64,000 bases of DNA from contig JBOHLS010000004.1 of the NCBI GenBank assembly GCA_050729835.1, positions 1-64,000 on the forward strand. The letters run 5' to 3'. Below the pieces are notes generated by a model, which made no database searches, was not told where the DNA came from, and was given only the letters and a program-made list of their open reading frames with translations. The stretch is from REEB95 sp050729835 (lineage in GTDB: Bacteria > Pseudomonadota > Alphaproteobacteria > ATCC43930 > CGMCC-115725). Below are positions 9,491 through 18,435 of this stretch, piece by piece. The stretch's first letter is position 1; every line of letters starts with the position of its first letter. The position numbers were made by a program, and so were the translations under genes.

Positions 9491-10329
9491 GCATCTATGC
9501 GCGCCGCCGCGCCGCCAACATCACCATCATGTCACTGTCGCTCTTGGCCACGGCGTCCGGCCTGTTGGTGCTGTTCCTGATCCTGTGGTCGCTGCTGCGG
9601 CACGGCATCCCGGCGCTGTCGGCCGACTTCTTCACCAAGAATACGCCGGCGCCCGGCAATGTCGGCGGCCTGCTCAACGCGATCTATGGCAGCTTCATGA
9701 TGACGCTGGTGGGAACGCTGGTCGGCACGCCGATCGGCATCCTGACCGGAACCTACCTCGCCGAATTCGCGCGCGGCTCGCATCTGGCCCGGGCGGTTCG
9801 CTTCATCAACGACATCCTGCTGTCGGCGCCGTCGATCGTCATCGGTCTCTTCGTCTACGAGGTGATGGTGGTGCGCATGGGCCATTTCTCGGCCTGGGCG
9901 GGCGCCGCGTCGCTGGCGATCATCCTGGTGCCGGTGGTGGTGCGGACGACCGAGAACATGCTGACGCTGGTGCCAGCCAGTCTGCGCGAGGCGGCGGTGG
10001 CGCTCGGCGCGCCGCAGTGGAAGGTCGTCGTCACCGTGGTCTATCGCGCCGCGATGCAGGGCATGTTGACCGGCGTGATGCTGGGCGTGGCGCGCATCGC
10101 CGGCGAGACGGCGCCATTGCTGTTCACCGCCTTCGGCAACAATTTCTGGAGCGCGAACATGAACGCGCCAATGGCTAACCTGCCGGTGGTCATCTTCCAG
10201 TTCGCGCTCAGCCCCTACGCCGACTGGCAGCTTCTCGCCTGGGGCGGCGCGTTGCTCATCACCCTCGCGATCCTCGTGCTCAACATCGTCGCGCGCGCGG
10301 TCGCCAACTGGAGCAGCTTCGGCAAATGA
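9487..10329 (+). CDS. pstA: Phosphate ABC transporter permease PstA
   Basis: Second membrane subunit of the Pst importer, 280 residues, pairing with PstC. Membrane helices are evident, and the coupling loop appears as REAAVALGAPQWKVVVTVVY followed by ARIAGETAPLLFTAFGN, a PstA hallmark. The start ATG overlaps the pstC stop (ATGA), indicating translational coupling; reading-frame codons further upstream inside pstC are not needed. The 3' end overlaps pstB by four bases in the same way, so the three transport genes form one tightly packed unit. Confidence 0.95.
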   Translation: MSIYARRRAANITIMSLSLLATASGLLVLFLILWSLLRHGIPALSADFFTKNTPAPGNVGGLLNAIYGSFMMTLVGTLVGTPIGILTGTYLAEFARGSHLARAVRFINDILLSAPSIVIGLFVYEVMVVRMGHFSAWAGAASLAIILVPVVVRTTENMLTLVPASLREAAVALGAPQWKVVVTVVYRAAMQGMLTGVMLGVARIAGETAPLLFTAFGNNFWSANMNAPMANLPVVIFQFALSPYADWQLLAWGGALLITLAILVLNIVARAVANWSSFGK

Positions 10330-11189
10330 CCTACGAAATCCAGCCCATCGAATCCCCCAGCCGGTCACGCCCGCATCTGATACAAATGCCCGCCGTGGAG
10401 ACGTCCAGCCCGACCGCCGAGGCCAAGGAACAGGCGCAACCGAAGATCCAGATCAAGGACCTGCGCTTCTATTACAAGACTTTCGAGGCGCTCAAAGGCA
10501 TCAACCTGACGCTGCACGATAAGCGCGTCACCGCCTTCATCGGGCCGTCGGGTTGCGGCAAGTCGACCCTGTTGCGCGTGCTCAATCGCATCTACGAGCT
10601 TTATCCCGATCAGCGCGCGACCGGCGAGGTGCTGGTCGACAACCAGGACATCCTCGACCCGCGCCAGGACCTCAACCTGCTGCGCGCGCGCATCGGCATG
10701 GTGTTCCAGAAGCCGACGCCATTCCCGATGGCGATCTACGACAATGTCGCGTTCGGCATCAGGCTTTACGAGAAGCTCGGCGCGCGCGAGCTCGACGAGC
10801 GGGTCGAAGAGGCGCTGCGGCGCGCGGCGTTGTGGGACGAGGTCAAGGACAAGCTGCGCGAGAGCGGATTGTCGCTTTCGGGCGGCCAGCAGCAACGGCT
10901 GTGCATCGCCCGCGCCATCGCGGTCAAGCCTGAGATCCTGTTGCTGGACGAGCCGGCATCGGCGCTCGATCCGATCTCGACCCAGCGCATCGAGGAGCTG
11001 ATCGCCGATCTCAAGTCCGACTATTGCATCGTGATCGTCACGCACAATATGCAGCAGGCGGCGCGCAGCTCGGACTACACGGCGTTCATGTATCTGGGAC
11101 AGCTGGTCGAGTTCGATACGACCGAGACCATCTTCACCCATCCCAAGGAACGCCAGACTGAAGATTACATCACCGGGCGCTTCGGCTGA
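10326..11189 (+). CDS. pstB: Phosphate ABC transporter ATP-binding protein PstB
   Basis: ATPase that powers phosphate import through PstCA. In 287 residues it shows Walker A GPSGCGKSTLLR, the Q-loop MVFQKPTPFPMAIYDNVAFG (the 'KPTPFP' form is diagnostic for PstB), signature LSGGQQQRLCIARAIA, Walker B ILLLDEPASALDP and the H-loop VTHNMQQAAR. The first 30 residues are an unconserved, Pro/Ser-rich extension; a later start at MPAVETSSP (10386) is possible, but the ATGA overlap with pstA supports the upstream ATG. Confidence 0.97.
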   Translation: MTYEIQPIESPSRSRPHLIQMPAVETSSPTAEAKEQAQPKIQIKDLRFYYKTFEALKGINLTLHDKRVTAFIGPSGCGKSTLLRVLNRIYELYPDQRATGEVLVDNQDILDPRQDLNLLRARIGMVFQKPTPFPMAIYDNVAFGIRLYEKLGARELDERVEEALRRAALWDEVKDKLRESGLSLSGGQQQRLCIARAIAVKPEILLLDEPASALDPISTQRIEELIADLKSDYCIVIVTHNMQQAARSSDYTAFMYLGQLVEFDTTETIFTHPKERQTEDYITGRFG

Positions 11190-11203
11190 GGAGCGGACGC
11201 GAC

Positions 11204-11953
11204 ATGGTCTCCGAACACATCATCAAGAGCTACGACCAGGAGCTCCAGCGGCTCGACAACATCATCGCCGAGATGGGCGGCATGGCGGAGAGCCAGCTCG
11301 CCGCGTCGATCGAGGCGGTGGCCAAGCGCGACAGCGAGCTGGCGGCGCGTGTGGTCAAATCCGACGCCCGCGTCGACGAGCTCGAGCGCGAGGTCGAAAG
11401 CCTGGTCGTGCGGCTACTGGCGCTGCGCCAGCCGCTGGCCCGCGACCTGCGCCAGATCGTCGCCGGCCTCAAGATCGCCGCGGACCTCGAACGCATCGCC
11501 GATTACGCCGCCAACGTGGCCAAGCGCGCGATCGCCCTCAACCAGACGCCGGTGGTGAAGCCCGTCTCCGGCATCCCGCGCATGGGACGCCTCGGCAGCG
11601 GCATGATCAAGGACGTGCTCGACGCCTTCGTTGAGCGCGACGCCGAGAAGGCGCTGGCGGTGTGGCTGCGCGACGAGGAGATGGACGACCTCTATACCAG
11701 CCTGTTCCGCGAGCTGCTGACCTACATGATCGAGGATCCGCGCAACATCACCGCCTGTACCCACCTGCTGTTCATGGCGAAGAACCTCGAGCGCATCGGC
11801 GACCACGCCACCAATATCGCCGAAACGCTCTATTTCCTGGTGCACGGCACGCCGCTTGCCCAGGTTCGTCCGAAGCGCGACCGCACCAGCCTGGCGCTGG
11901 CGCCCAACGCCAACATTGCCGACGTCGGTGACCTCGACGAGGACCAGGCCTGA
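11204..11953 (+). CDS. phoU: Phosphate signalling complex protein PhoU
   Basis: Negative regulator that links PstB activity to PhoR and keeps the Pho regulon off when phosphate is plentiful. The 249 residues form the expected tandem three-helix bundle. Both metal-binding PhoU repeats are visible: RQIVAGLKIAADLERIADYA in the first and CTHLLFMAKNLERIGDHATNIAE in the second. It starts 14 bases after pstB behind GGAGCGGA and ends in a TGATG junction with phoB, consistent with one transcript. Confidence 0.96.
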   Translation: MVSEHIIKSYDQELQRLDNIIAEMGGMAESQLAASIEAVAKRDSELAARVVKSDARVDELEREVESLVVRLLALRQPLARDLRQIVAGLKIAADLERIADYAANVAKRAIALNQTPVVKPVSGIPRMGRLGSGMIKDVLDAFVERDAEKALAVWLRDEEMDDLYTSLFRELLTYMIEDPRNITACTHLLFMAKNLERIGDHATNIAETLYFLVHGTPLAQVRPKRDRTSLALAPNANIADVGDLDEDQA

Positions 11954-12645
11954 TGCGACCCGCGGTTCTGGTCGTCGAAGACGAGACGGCGCTGCTGACG
12001 TTGCTGCGCTATAACCTCGAGAAAGAAGGCTTCGCGGTCAGCGCCGCGCATGACGGCGAAGAGGCGCTGCTGCAGCTCAAGGAGGCGAAGCCCGACGCGG
12101 TACTGCTCGACTGGATGCTGCCGCGCGTCTCCGGTATCGAGGTCTGCCGCCAGATCCGGCGGACGCCGGCGTGGCGCGATCTGCCGGTGATCATGTTGAC
12201 CGCGCGCGGCGAGGAAGGCGATCGCGTGCGCGGCCTCGATTCCGGCGCCGACGATTACGTCGTCAAGCCGTTCAGCCCGAACGAGCTGATCGCGCGGCTC
12301 CGGGCGGTCATCCGGCGCGCGCGTCCGGCGTCGACGGCGGAAACGCTGCGTTTTTCCGACCTGGCGCTCGACCTGTCGGCGCACAAGGTGGCGCGCGGCG
12401 GCAAGCCGATCCATCTCGGCCCGACCGAGTTCCGCCTGCTGCGTTACCTGATGGAACGCCCGGGCCGCGTGTTCTCGCGCGAGCAGTTGCTCGACGCGGT
12501 ATGGGGACGCGACGCCGAGGTCGAGCTTCGGACCGTCGACGTCCACATCCGCCGGCTGCGCAAGGCGCTCAACGGCAATGGCCGCAACGACGTCATCCGC
12601 ACGGTGCGGGCTGCCGGCTATGCTCTCGACGAGGCTGTCGGCTAG
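11953..12645 (+). CDS. phoB: Phosphate regulon response regulator PhoB
   Basis: Transcription activator of the Pho regulon; its target motif is seen at 8438. The 230-residue protein has an N-terminal receiver domain (acidic pair VEDETA, phosphoacceptor Asp in VLLDWMLP at about residue 54, VVKPFSP with the conserved Lys) and a C-terminal winged-helix OmpR-type DNA-binding domain ending ELRTVDVHIRRLRKAL…VIRTVRAAGYAL. The start ATG shares one base with the phoU stop. The partner kinase phoR is at the other end of the cluster rather than next to phoB. Confidence 0.95.
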   Translation: MRPAVLVVEDETALLTLLRYNLEKEGFAVSAAHDGEEALLQLKEAKPDAVLLDWMLPRVSGIEVCRQIRRTPAWRDLPVIMLTARGEEGDRVRGLDSGADDYVVKPFSPNELIARLRAVIRRARPASTAETLRFSDLALDLSAHKVARGGKPIHLGPTEFRLLRYLMERPGRVFSREQLLDAVWGRDAEVELRTVDVHIRRLRKALNGNGRNDVIRTVRAAGYALDEAVG

Positions 12646-12684
12646 CCGATAGATTGGGCCCCGCGCCACCGAGGGGCCTTCCCG

Positions 12685-13479
12685 ATGACCGATCTGCCGA
12701 CCGTGAAGCTGCCCGTCCCGGACGTGACGGTGGGGGCGTATCGCACCGTATTCTGCCGGCTGGGCAGCGTGCTCGAGCTCGGCTGGCTGCCGCTGCTGAT
12801 CCTGCTCGGCGTGTCGGTCGTGCCAGCCGCATTGCCAGCGGATTTTGGCGCCCACAGCCCGGCGCTGCGCGCCCTGCCCGACTTTCTCGACCTGATCGCC
12901 GGCGCGTTTTGCCTCAACGCCTTTGGCGTGCGCTGGTACCAGGTGCAGCTCTTCGGCACCGCCGGCGCGGCCGGCCGGCCATGGCTCGGGCCGTGGAGCC
13001 GGTTCCTGCTCTACACCTTCGTGCTTTACGCCACGATCGGCGTGTTGGTCGCCGGTGTGCTGTTGCTGGCCGCCGCTATCGGCGATCGCGGCGTCGCCGT
13101 TGCCGGTATCATGGCGCTCGACCTCGTGGTCGCGGCGGTGCTGTTGCTGGTGATGGCGCGGCTGTCTCTGCTTTATCCGGCGGCGGCGGCGAGCCGGCCG
13201 ATCAGCCCCGGCGGCGCGTGGCGCGCGACGTCAGGCAACGGCTGGCGCATCGTGCTGTGCTGGCTGTTCGCCACCGCGCCGCTACTGCTCGGCGTGCAGA
13301 TCGTCATGGGCGCGGTTTTCGCCGGATTCCGCATCGGCGGCGGCTCGAATGTCGTGCCGATGGGCCTGTTCATCCTGCGCGGGCTGGTCGGTACGGTGGC
13401 CGACTTCCTGATCGCGGCGCTCGGCGCCGTCGTCCTGAGCAACGTCTATCGCCGCCTGGTCCAGGCCGCCGCGAGCTGA
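12685..13479 (+). CDS. Unknown integral membrane protein, ~6 helices
   Basis: A 264-residue protein I do not assign to a named function. Around six hydrophobic segments can be seen: LPLLILLGVSVVPAALP, the region near LLYTFVLYATIGVLVAGVLL, VAVAGIMALDLVVAAVLLLV, IVLCWLFATAPLLLGVQIV and VADFLIAALGAVVLSNVY. The layout (conserved central membrane helix then RLSLLYPAAAA, then a final 'SNVYRRL') resembles hypothetical alphaproteobacterial membrane proteins often placed near regulators. It follows phoB by 39 bases with GAGGGGCC as a possible ribosome site, so it may be read from the pho transcript. It converges on the PBP gene with an 8-base gap. Confidence 0.7.
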   Translation: MTDLPTVKLPVPDVTVGAYRTVFCRLGSVLELGWLPLLILLGVSVVPAALPADFGAHSPALRALPDFLDLIAGAFCLNAFGVRWYQVQLFGTAGAAGRPWLGPWSRFLLYTFVLYATIGVLVAGVLLLAAAIGDRGVAVAGIMALDLVVAAVLLLVMARLSLLYPAAAASRPISPGGAWRATSGNGWRIVLCWLFATAPLLLGVQIVMGAVFAGFRIGGGSNVVPMGLFILRGLVGTVADFLIAALGAVVLSNVYRRLVQAAAS

Positions 13480-13487
13480 ACCCGGCG

Positions 13488-15458
13488 CTAGCGCGAGCCA
13501 AAAATCGCGTTGATCAGGCTCTTGAGTATACCAGGGCTGCTGGACTGAGGCGGCTGGCCACCTTGAGGCGGCGGCGGTGCGCCGTGGCCGAAGGCATTGT
13601 CGAGCGCCACGAAGGCGCCGGGTCCGGGCAGATCGCGCACCGGCATGTCGCGCGTCGCCGCAGCCATGAAGGTGTGCCAGGTGCGCGCCGGCAGCGTTCC
13701 GCCGGTCACGCGCTTCATCGGCGAGTTGTCGTCGTTGCCGAACCACACGCCGCAAACCAGGTCGGCGGTATAGCCGACGAACAGCGCGTCGCGGAAATCC
13801 TGCGTCGTGCCGGTCTTGCCCGCATCCGGGCGGTCGAGCGCCGCGGCCCGGCCGGTGCCGCGCGCGATTACGCCTTCGAGCAGCTGATTCATTTCGCCGG
13901 CGATGTTGGCGTCGATGACGCGCGGCGCGCCCGAGCCGGCGCGGCGATAGAGCACGCCGCCATGTGCGTCGCGGATTTCGAGTATGGCATGCGGCCAGGC
14001 GGCGATGCCGCCGCTGGCGAAGGCGGCATAGGCCGAGGTCAATTCCAAGAGCGTGACGCTGCCGGTGCCGAGCGCCAGGCTGTCGTCGTCGGGCAGCGGC
14101 GTGGTGATGCCGAGGCGACGGGCGACGGCGATGACGTTGTTGGCGCCGACGCGGGCGATGACCTGCGCCGCAACGGTGTTGATCGAATAGGCCACGGCAT
14201 CGGCCACGGTGACGTTGCCGCGATAGGTGTTCTCGTAATTGTGTGGCTCCCAATCGCCAATGCGGACCGGGGCATCGTTGAAGACGTCGCTCGGCTTGAT
14301 GCCGCGTTCGAGCGCCGCGAGATAGACAAGGGGCTTGAAGCTCGACCCCGGCTGACGCAGCGCCTGGGTGGCACGGTTGAACTGGCTGCCGTTGTAGTTG
14401 CTGCCGCCGACCATGGCGCGGATGGCGCCGTCGGGCGACATGGCGACGAGCGCGCCTTGCGTCACGCGGTCGGCGGCACCGGAGGATGCGAGCGTCTTGG
14501 CCACCGCGCTCTCGGCATAGCCCTGCATCCTGGGATCGAGCGTGGTGGTGACGATCACGTCGTGGCCGCTGACGTCGGCGAAGCTGCCGATCTGGCCGGC
14601 GACCCAATCGGCGAAATAGCGGCTGCCCGGCGGCGCGCGATCAGCCTCGGCGAGCTGGCTCTTTTGCCGCTCGGCGGCCCGCGCCTGGGCGGTGGTGATG
14701 TAGCCGGCCTCGACCATGTTCTGCAGAACCTGATCGGCGCGATCAGCGGCCAGGGCGCGGTCGTTCACCGGGCTGAAGCGCGACGGCGCCTTCAAGAGGC
14801 CGGCGATCACCGCCGCCTCGTAAAGCGTGAGATCGCGCGCCGACTTATTGAAATAGCGATGCGCCGCGGCGTCGACGCCATAGGTGCCGGCGCCGAGATA
14901 GACGCGATTGAGATAGAGCTCGAGGATCTGGTTCTTGGTGAACTGATGCTCGAGCCAGAGCGCCAGCATGGTCTCGCGGATCTTGCGCGCGATCGTCCGG
15001 TCGGGCGTGAGGAACAGGTTTTTGGCGAGCTGCTGGGTGATGGTGCTGCCGCCCTGGACGATGTGGCCGGCGCGCAGATCGACGAACAGCGCCCGCCCTA
15101 TGCCGATGAGGTCGATGCCGAAATGATGATAGAACCGGCGATCCTCGGTGGCGATCACCGCTTCGGGCAGATAGCGCGGCATGTCGCGCAGGCGCAACGG
15201 CTCGCCGAAGAGCTCGCCGAAGGTCGCGACCAGCGAGCCGTCGTCGGCGAGGATGGTGACCGAAGGCTGGCGCTGCGCCGCGGTCAGCTGGTCGGTGCTG
15301 GGCAGCGTCAGGGCGAAATAGGCGAGCGCGCCGCCGCCGGCGAGAAACGCCCACAACCCCGCACAGGCCAGCCACTGCCCGAGGGTCCACTGTGACGGCT
15401 TCCGAGGCCGACGCGGCCGCCGGTCGCCGCGCAAATCGTCCTTGCCGAGACGCGCCAT
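13488..15458 (-). CDS. Bifunctional penicillin-binding protein, PBP1 class
   Basis: Peptidoglycan glycosyltransferase/DD-transpeptidase anchored in the inner membrane. In 656 residues: a basic cytoplasmic tail, a membrane anchor at about 28-52, a GT51 domain with the catalytic Glu in ATEDRRFYHHFGID (about residue 105) and QGGSTITQQLAKNLFL, then a transpeptidase with SSFK (Ser372-Lys375), SIN (425-427) and KTGT (548-551). The C-terminus is short and ends in a Pro/Gln-rich tail (GAPPPPQGGQPP). Length is shorter than classical PBP1a and fits the alphaproteobacterial PBP1C/PbpF-like 'PBP1A family' forms. It is divergent from the anion transporter gene. Confidence 0.95.
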   Translation of the reverse strand: MARLGKDDLRGDRRPRRPRKPSQWTLGQWLACAGLWAFLAGGGALAYFALTLPSTDQLTAAQRQPSVTILADDGSLVATFGELFGEPLRLRDMPRYLPEAVIATEDRRFYHHFGIDLIGIGRALFVDLRAGHIVQGGSTITQQLAKNLFLTPDRTIARKIRETMLALWLEHQFTKNQILELYLNRVYLGAGTYGVDAAAHRYFNKSARDLTLYEAAVIAGLLKAPSRFSPVNDRALAADRADQVLQNMVEAGYITTAQARAAERQKSQLAEADRAPPGSRYFADWVAGQIGSFADVSGHDVIVTTTLDPRMQGYAESAVAKTLASSGAADRVTQGALVAMSPDGAIRAMVGGSNYNGSQFNRATQALRQPGSSFKPLVYLAALERGIKPSDVFNDAPVRIGDWEPHNYENTYRGNVTVADAVAYSINTVAAQVIARVGANNVIAVARRLGITTPLPDDDSLALGTGSVTLLELTSAYAAFASGGIAAWPHAILEIRDAHGGVLYRRAGSGAPRVIDANIAGEMNQLLEGVIARGTGRAAALDRPDAGKTGTTQDFRDALFVGYTADLVCGVWFGNDDNSPMKRVTGGTLPARTWHTFMAAATRDMPVRDLPGPGAFVALDNAFGHGAPPPPQGGQPPQSSSPGILKSLINAIFGSR

Positions 15459-15594
15459 CGAAAATCCGCCGTTCCGGCCATGCTTCTACCACAGCGCGAT
15501 GGCGGCGACGTGCGGCTTTTGCGATGATCGCGCACCGATTCGCGATTTGCCGCAAAACTGCCGTGCTACTGCCGCGATTTCGCCGCCGAGGCCG

Positions 15595-16818
15595 ATGACC
15601 GAGCCGATGATCGTCGCTTTGCTGATTCTCGCCGGCACCTATCTGGTGATGGCGCTCGGCCGGCTGCCGGCGTCGCGACTCGATCGCCCCAGCGCCGCGC
15701 TTCTCGGCGCGAGCCTGATGGTGGCGACCGGCACGCTCAGCCTCGACGAGGCCTATCGAGCGATCGACTTCGACACCATCACCCTGCTGCTCGGCATGAT
15801 GATCGTGGTCGCCAATCTGCGCCTGGCGGGGTTCTTCGGCCTGGCCGCGGCGTGGGTCGGCGGCCACGCCCACCGGCCGATCGTCCTGCTGGTCGGCGTG
15901 ACGACGGTCTCGGCGCTGCTTTCGGCGTTCCTGGTCAACGACGCCGTCTGCCTGATGCTGGCGCCGGCCGTGATCGAGATCACGCGCGCCATGCGCCGCA
16001 ACCCAGTGCCCTACCTGCTAGCGGTGGCGATGGGCTCGAACGTCGGCGCGGTGGCGACGATCACCGGCAATCCGCAGAACATGGTGATCGGCACGGTGTC
16101 GCATATCCCCTACAACGCGTTCGCCGCGGCGCTGGCGCCGGTGGCGGCGCTGGGCGCGATCGTCGTCGTGGCGGCGATCGTTCTCGCGCATCGCGACGAG
16201 TTCCTGGCCGGCGCGCCGCCCGCCGGCGACGCGGACGCACTGCGCGTGCGTTGGAACGGGCCACTGCTGGCCAAGTCGCTGGCGGCAATCATCGGCGTTG
16301 TCGCGCTGTTCTTTTTCGGCGTCGCGCCGGCCAAGGTGGCGATCGTCGCCGGCGCGTTGTTGCTGGTGACCCGGCGCCTGCGGCCCGAACGCATCATGCG
16401 CGAGATCGACTGGCCGCTGCTGTTGCTGTTCGCTGGGCTGTTCATCGTCGTCGGTGGCGCCGAGAAGGCGGTGTTGACGCCCGACATGCGCCACGCCGTC
16501 GGCGGCCTCGCGCTCGGTCGGCCGGCGGTGCTGACCGCTGTTGCTGCCGTGCTGTCGAACCTGGTCAGCAACGTGCCCGCCGTCCTGGTGCTGAAACCGT
16601 TCGTCGGCGACCTCGCCGATCCGCGCAAGGCCTGGCTGGTGCTGGCGATGGCGTCGACCCTCGCCGGCAACTTCACCATCTTGGGCTCGATCGCCAACCT
16701 GATCGTGGTCGAACGGGCGCGCGAAGCGCGCGTTACCATCGACTTCTGGTCTTATTTCCGCGTCGGCGCGCCAGTGACGGCGGGGACGCTGGCGATCGGT
16801 CTCTGGCTCCTCCGATGA
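15595..16818 (+). CDS. ArsB/NhaD–CitM (SLC13-like) anion transporter
   Basis: A 407-residue polytopic membrane protein of the ion-transporter superfamily. It has about 10-11 helices and two matching signatures: FLVNDAVCLMLAPAVIEITR followed by MGSNVGAVATITGNPQNMV in the first half, and LSNLVSNVPAVLVLKPF followed by STLAGNFTILGSIANLIVVE in the second. These 'N-P-x-N-M' and 'TxxGSxANLIV' hairpin motifs are typical of ArsB/YbiR and citrate/arsenite-type permeases. Substrate is not predictable here; no arsR or arsC is adjacent. The ATG at 15595 was chosen because upstream codons in this frame carry no family similarity. Confidence 0.85.
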   Translation: MTEPMIVALLILAGTYLVMALGRLPASRLDRPSAALLGASLMVATGTLSLDEAYRAIDFDTITLLLGMMIVVANLRLAGFFGLAAAWVGGHAHRPIVLLVGVTTVSALLSAFLVNDAVCLMLAPAVIEITRAMRRNPVPYLLAVAMGSNVGAVATITGNPQNMVIGTVSHIPYNAFAAALAPVAALGAIVVVAAIVLAHRDEFLAGAPPAGDADALRVRWNGPLLAKSLAAIIGVVALFFFGVAPAKVAIVAGALLLVTRRLRPERIMREIDWPLLLLFAGLFIVVGGAEKAVLTPDMRHAVGGLALGRPAVLTAVAAVLSNLVSNVPAVLVLKPFVGDLADPRKAWLVLAMASTLAGNFTILGSIANLIVVERAREARVTIDFWSYFRVGAPVTAGTLAIGLWLLR

Positions 16819-16922
16819 AAAAACATCGGGCGGCAGCCCCGGGAAGCGCCTGAGACGGGGGACAGGCGGGCCACGGGCCGCCTATAGTCTGGCGGAATGT
16901 CTGCCACCGAACCGGGCCTGCG

Positions 16923-17612
16923 ATGCCGTCGAACCGCCGAATCCTGATCGTTGAGGACGATCTGGCGTTGCGCCATTCGCTCGCCGAGCAGCTTCAGCTG
17001 CACGAGGAATTCATGGCGGTCGAGGCGGCGACCGCCGCCGAGGCGCTCGATCTTGCCAAGCGGCAATACCACGACGCGGTGATCCTCGACGTCGGATTGC
17101 CCGACATGGACGGCCGCGAGCTGTGCCGGCTGATGCGGCGCGAAGGCGTGCGCGCGCCGATCCTGATGCTGACCGGCGCCGACAGCGAGGCCGACACCGT
17201 GCTAGGACTCGATTCCGGCGCCAACGACTACATCACCAAGCCGTTCCGGTTGCACGTGCTACTGGCGCGGCTGAGGGCGCAGCTCCGGCAGCACGAGCAG
17301 AGTGACGATGCGATCTTCACCATCGGCCCCTATACCTTCCGGCCGGGCGCCAAGCTGCTGGTCGACGACGCCAAGCGCAAGAAAGTGCGGCTCACCGAGA
17401 AAGAGACCGCGATACTCAAATATCTTTACCGTGCCGGCACGCGCACCATCGGCCGCGAGGTGCTGCTCAACGAAGTCTGGGGCTACAACTCCGGCGTCAC
17501 TACCCACACGCTTGAAACCCACGTCTATCGCCTGCGCCAGAAGATCGAGCGCGATCCGACGCATGCCGAGATCCTGGTGACTGAGGCCGGCGGCTATCGC
17601 CTGGTGCCGTAG
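16923..17612 (+). CDS. cenR: OmpR-family response regulator, CenR-like
   Basis: A 229-residue response regulator with an N-terminal receiver (VEDDLALRHS, phosphoacceptor in VILDVGLPDMDG, Lys in ITKPFRL) and an OmpR-type winged helix. The stretches LRAQLRQHEQSDDAIFTIGP, RLTEKETAILKYLYRAG and EVWGYNSGVTTHTLETHVYR match what I remember of Caulobacter CenR, an essential envelope regulator; this is recall, not a search. CenR genes are usually not linked to their kinase, and none is seen here. A possible -10 (TATAGT) lies about 40 bases upstream. If not CenR, it is a close paralogue in the same OmpR branch. Confidence 0.85.
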   Translation: MPSNRRILIVEDDLALRHSLAEQLQLHEEFMAVEAATAAEALDLAKRQYHDAVILDVGLPDMDGRELCRLMRREGVRAPILMLTGADSEADTVLGLDSGANDYITKPFRLHVLLARLRAQLRQHEQSDDAIFTIGPYTFRPGAKLLVDDAKRKKVRLTEKETAILKYLYRAGTRTIGREVLLNEVWGYNSGVTTHTLETHVYRLRQKIERDPTHAEILVTEAGGYRLVP

Positions 17613-17679
17613 CGCCCTCGACAAGCGGATGCCGGCTGGGCGAGGATAACGCCGGTCGCGACCGAGGAGGGGGAATCCG

Positions 17680-18156
17680 GTGAGCGAGCTCGACATGCTC
17701 ATCCGCCGACTGATGGCGCAGCGCGCATCGATCGAGCGCGCCGGCGATCTCGTCGCCGCGCTCGACGGGCCGGCGATCCTGCTCGGCCTCGGCGACGGCA
17801 CGGCACTCGATCATCTCTGCGAAGTCGCGCGCAAGCGCGGCGTGATCGTCTTCGACAAGGGCCCTATCGCCAACGGCGCGGCGAAACGCGCGGTCGAGCG
17901 CATCGAGGGCGATCCGCGCGAGACTCTGCCGCACAGCTGGGAGCGGCTGAAGCGCAGCGCGGCATTGGCGTTGATCAATTTCCCGATCGCCGACGAAGCG
18001 CGGCTCGCGGCCGAAATGGCGCCGCTGGTGGCGCCGGTGTTGCGGCCCGGCGCGGTCGTGGTCAGCGAGATCGCAGTCGAGCTGCCGGGGTGGGAGAAAC
18101 TGCCGCCGCCCGAGGGCGTGCGCGAAGGCCGTCATTACCTCTATCGCGCCAGCTGA
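17680..18156 (+). CDS. Small SAM-methyltransferase-like protein
   Basis: A 158-residue soluble protein. The segment GPAILLGLGDGTALDHLCEV looks like the glycine-rich motif I of class I SAM-dependent methyltransferases, and VLRPGAVVVSEIAVELPGW resembles the later beta-strand region. The size and motif suggest the small Methyltransf_17-type family (recalled). The chosen GTG start sits behind a strong GAGGAGGGGG ribosome site. It follows the CenR-like regulator by 67 bases. No substrate can be proposed, and enzyme activity is unproven for this compact family. Confidence 0.65.
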   Translation: MSELDMLIRRLMAQRASIERAGDLVAALDGPAILLGLGDGTALDHLCEVARKRGVIVFDKGPIANGAAKRAVERIEGDPRETLPHSWERLKRSAALALINFPIADEARLAAEMAPLVAPVLRPGAVVVSEIAVELPGWEKLPPPEGVREGRHYLYRAS

Positions 18157-18179
18157 ATTGAATCGCGTGAGCTGAACGT

Positions 18180-18202
18180 GTGACGCGGCGGCTGCGCGTC
18201 AC
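18180..18202. other. Hairpin in a 279-base gene-free stretch
   Basis: GTGACGCG (18180-18187) and CGCGTCAC (18195-18202) form a perfect 8-base stem with a 7-base loop, 24 bases after the methyltransferase-like gene. There is no T-run, so it is only a terminator-like hairpin. The rest of 18157-18435 contains a second GGTCAC motif and an A/T-richer part (18280-18380) that probably held the promoter of the dead protease gene downstream. I see no further gene there. Confidence 0.45.
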
Positions 18203-18435
18203 AAATTGGTCACGCCCGGGCTCCGCCGTGCCGCACTGCAGTGACGCGTGGCGCGCAGCGCCTTCGCGGCCATCGCTATTTTTCTGCCAAAATATGAGTC
18301 CGCCGGATCACCGATTGGTCACGGTGGAGTGCATTCATCGTTAGCGTTTGATTTAAACTCGTAACGTTTTGATGAACGGGCAAGCGACGCATCGTGGGTT
18401 GTGTCGCTCATACAGATCCGATTTGGAGGCCCGCT

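Noticed and set aside
12171..15395. Long plus-strand open frame across phoB and the PBP gene
   Set aside because: It overlaps two well-supported genes on both strands and its product has no family features.
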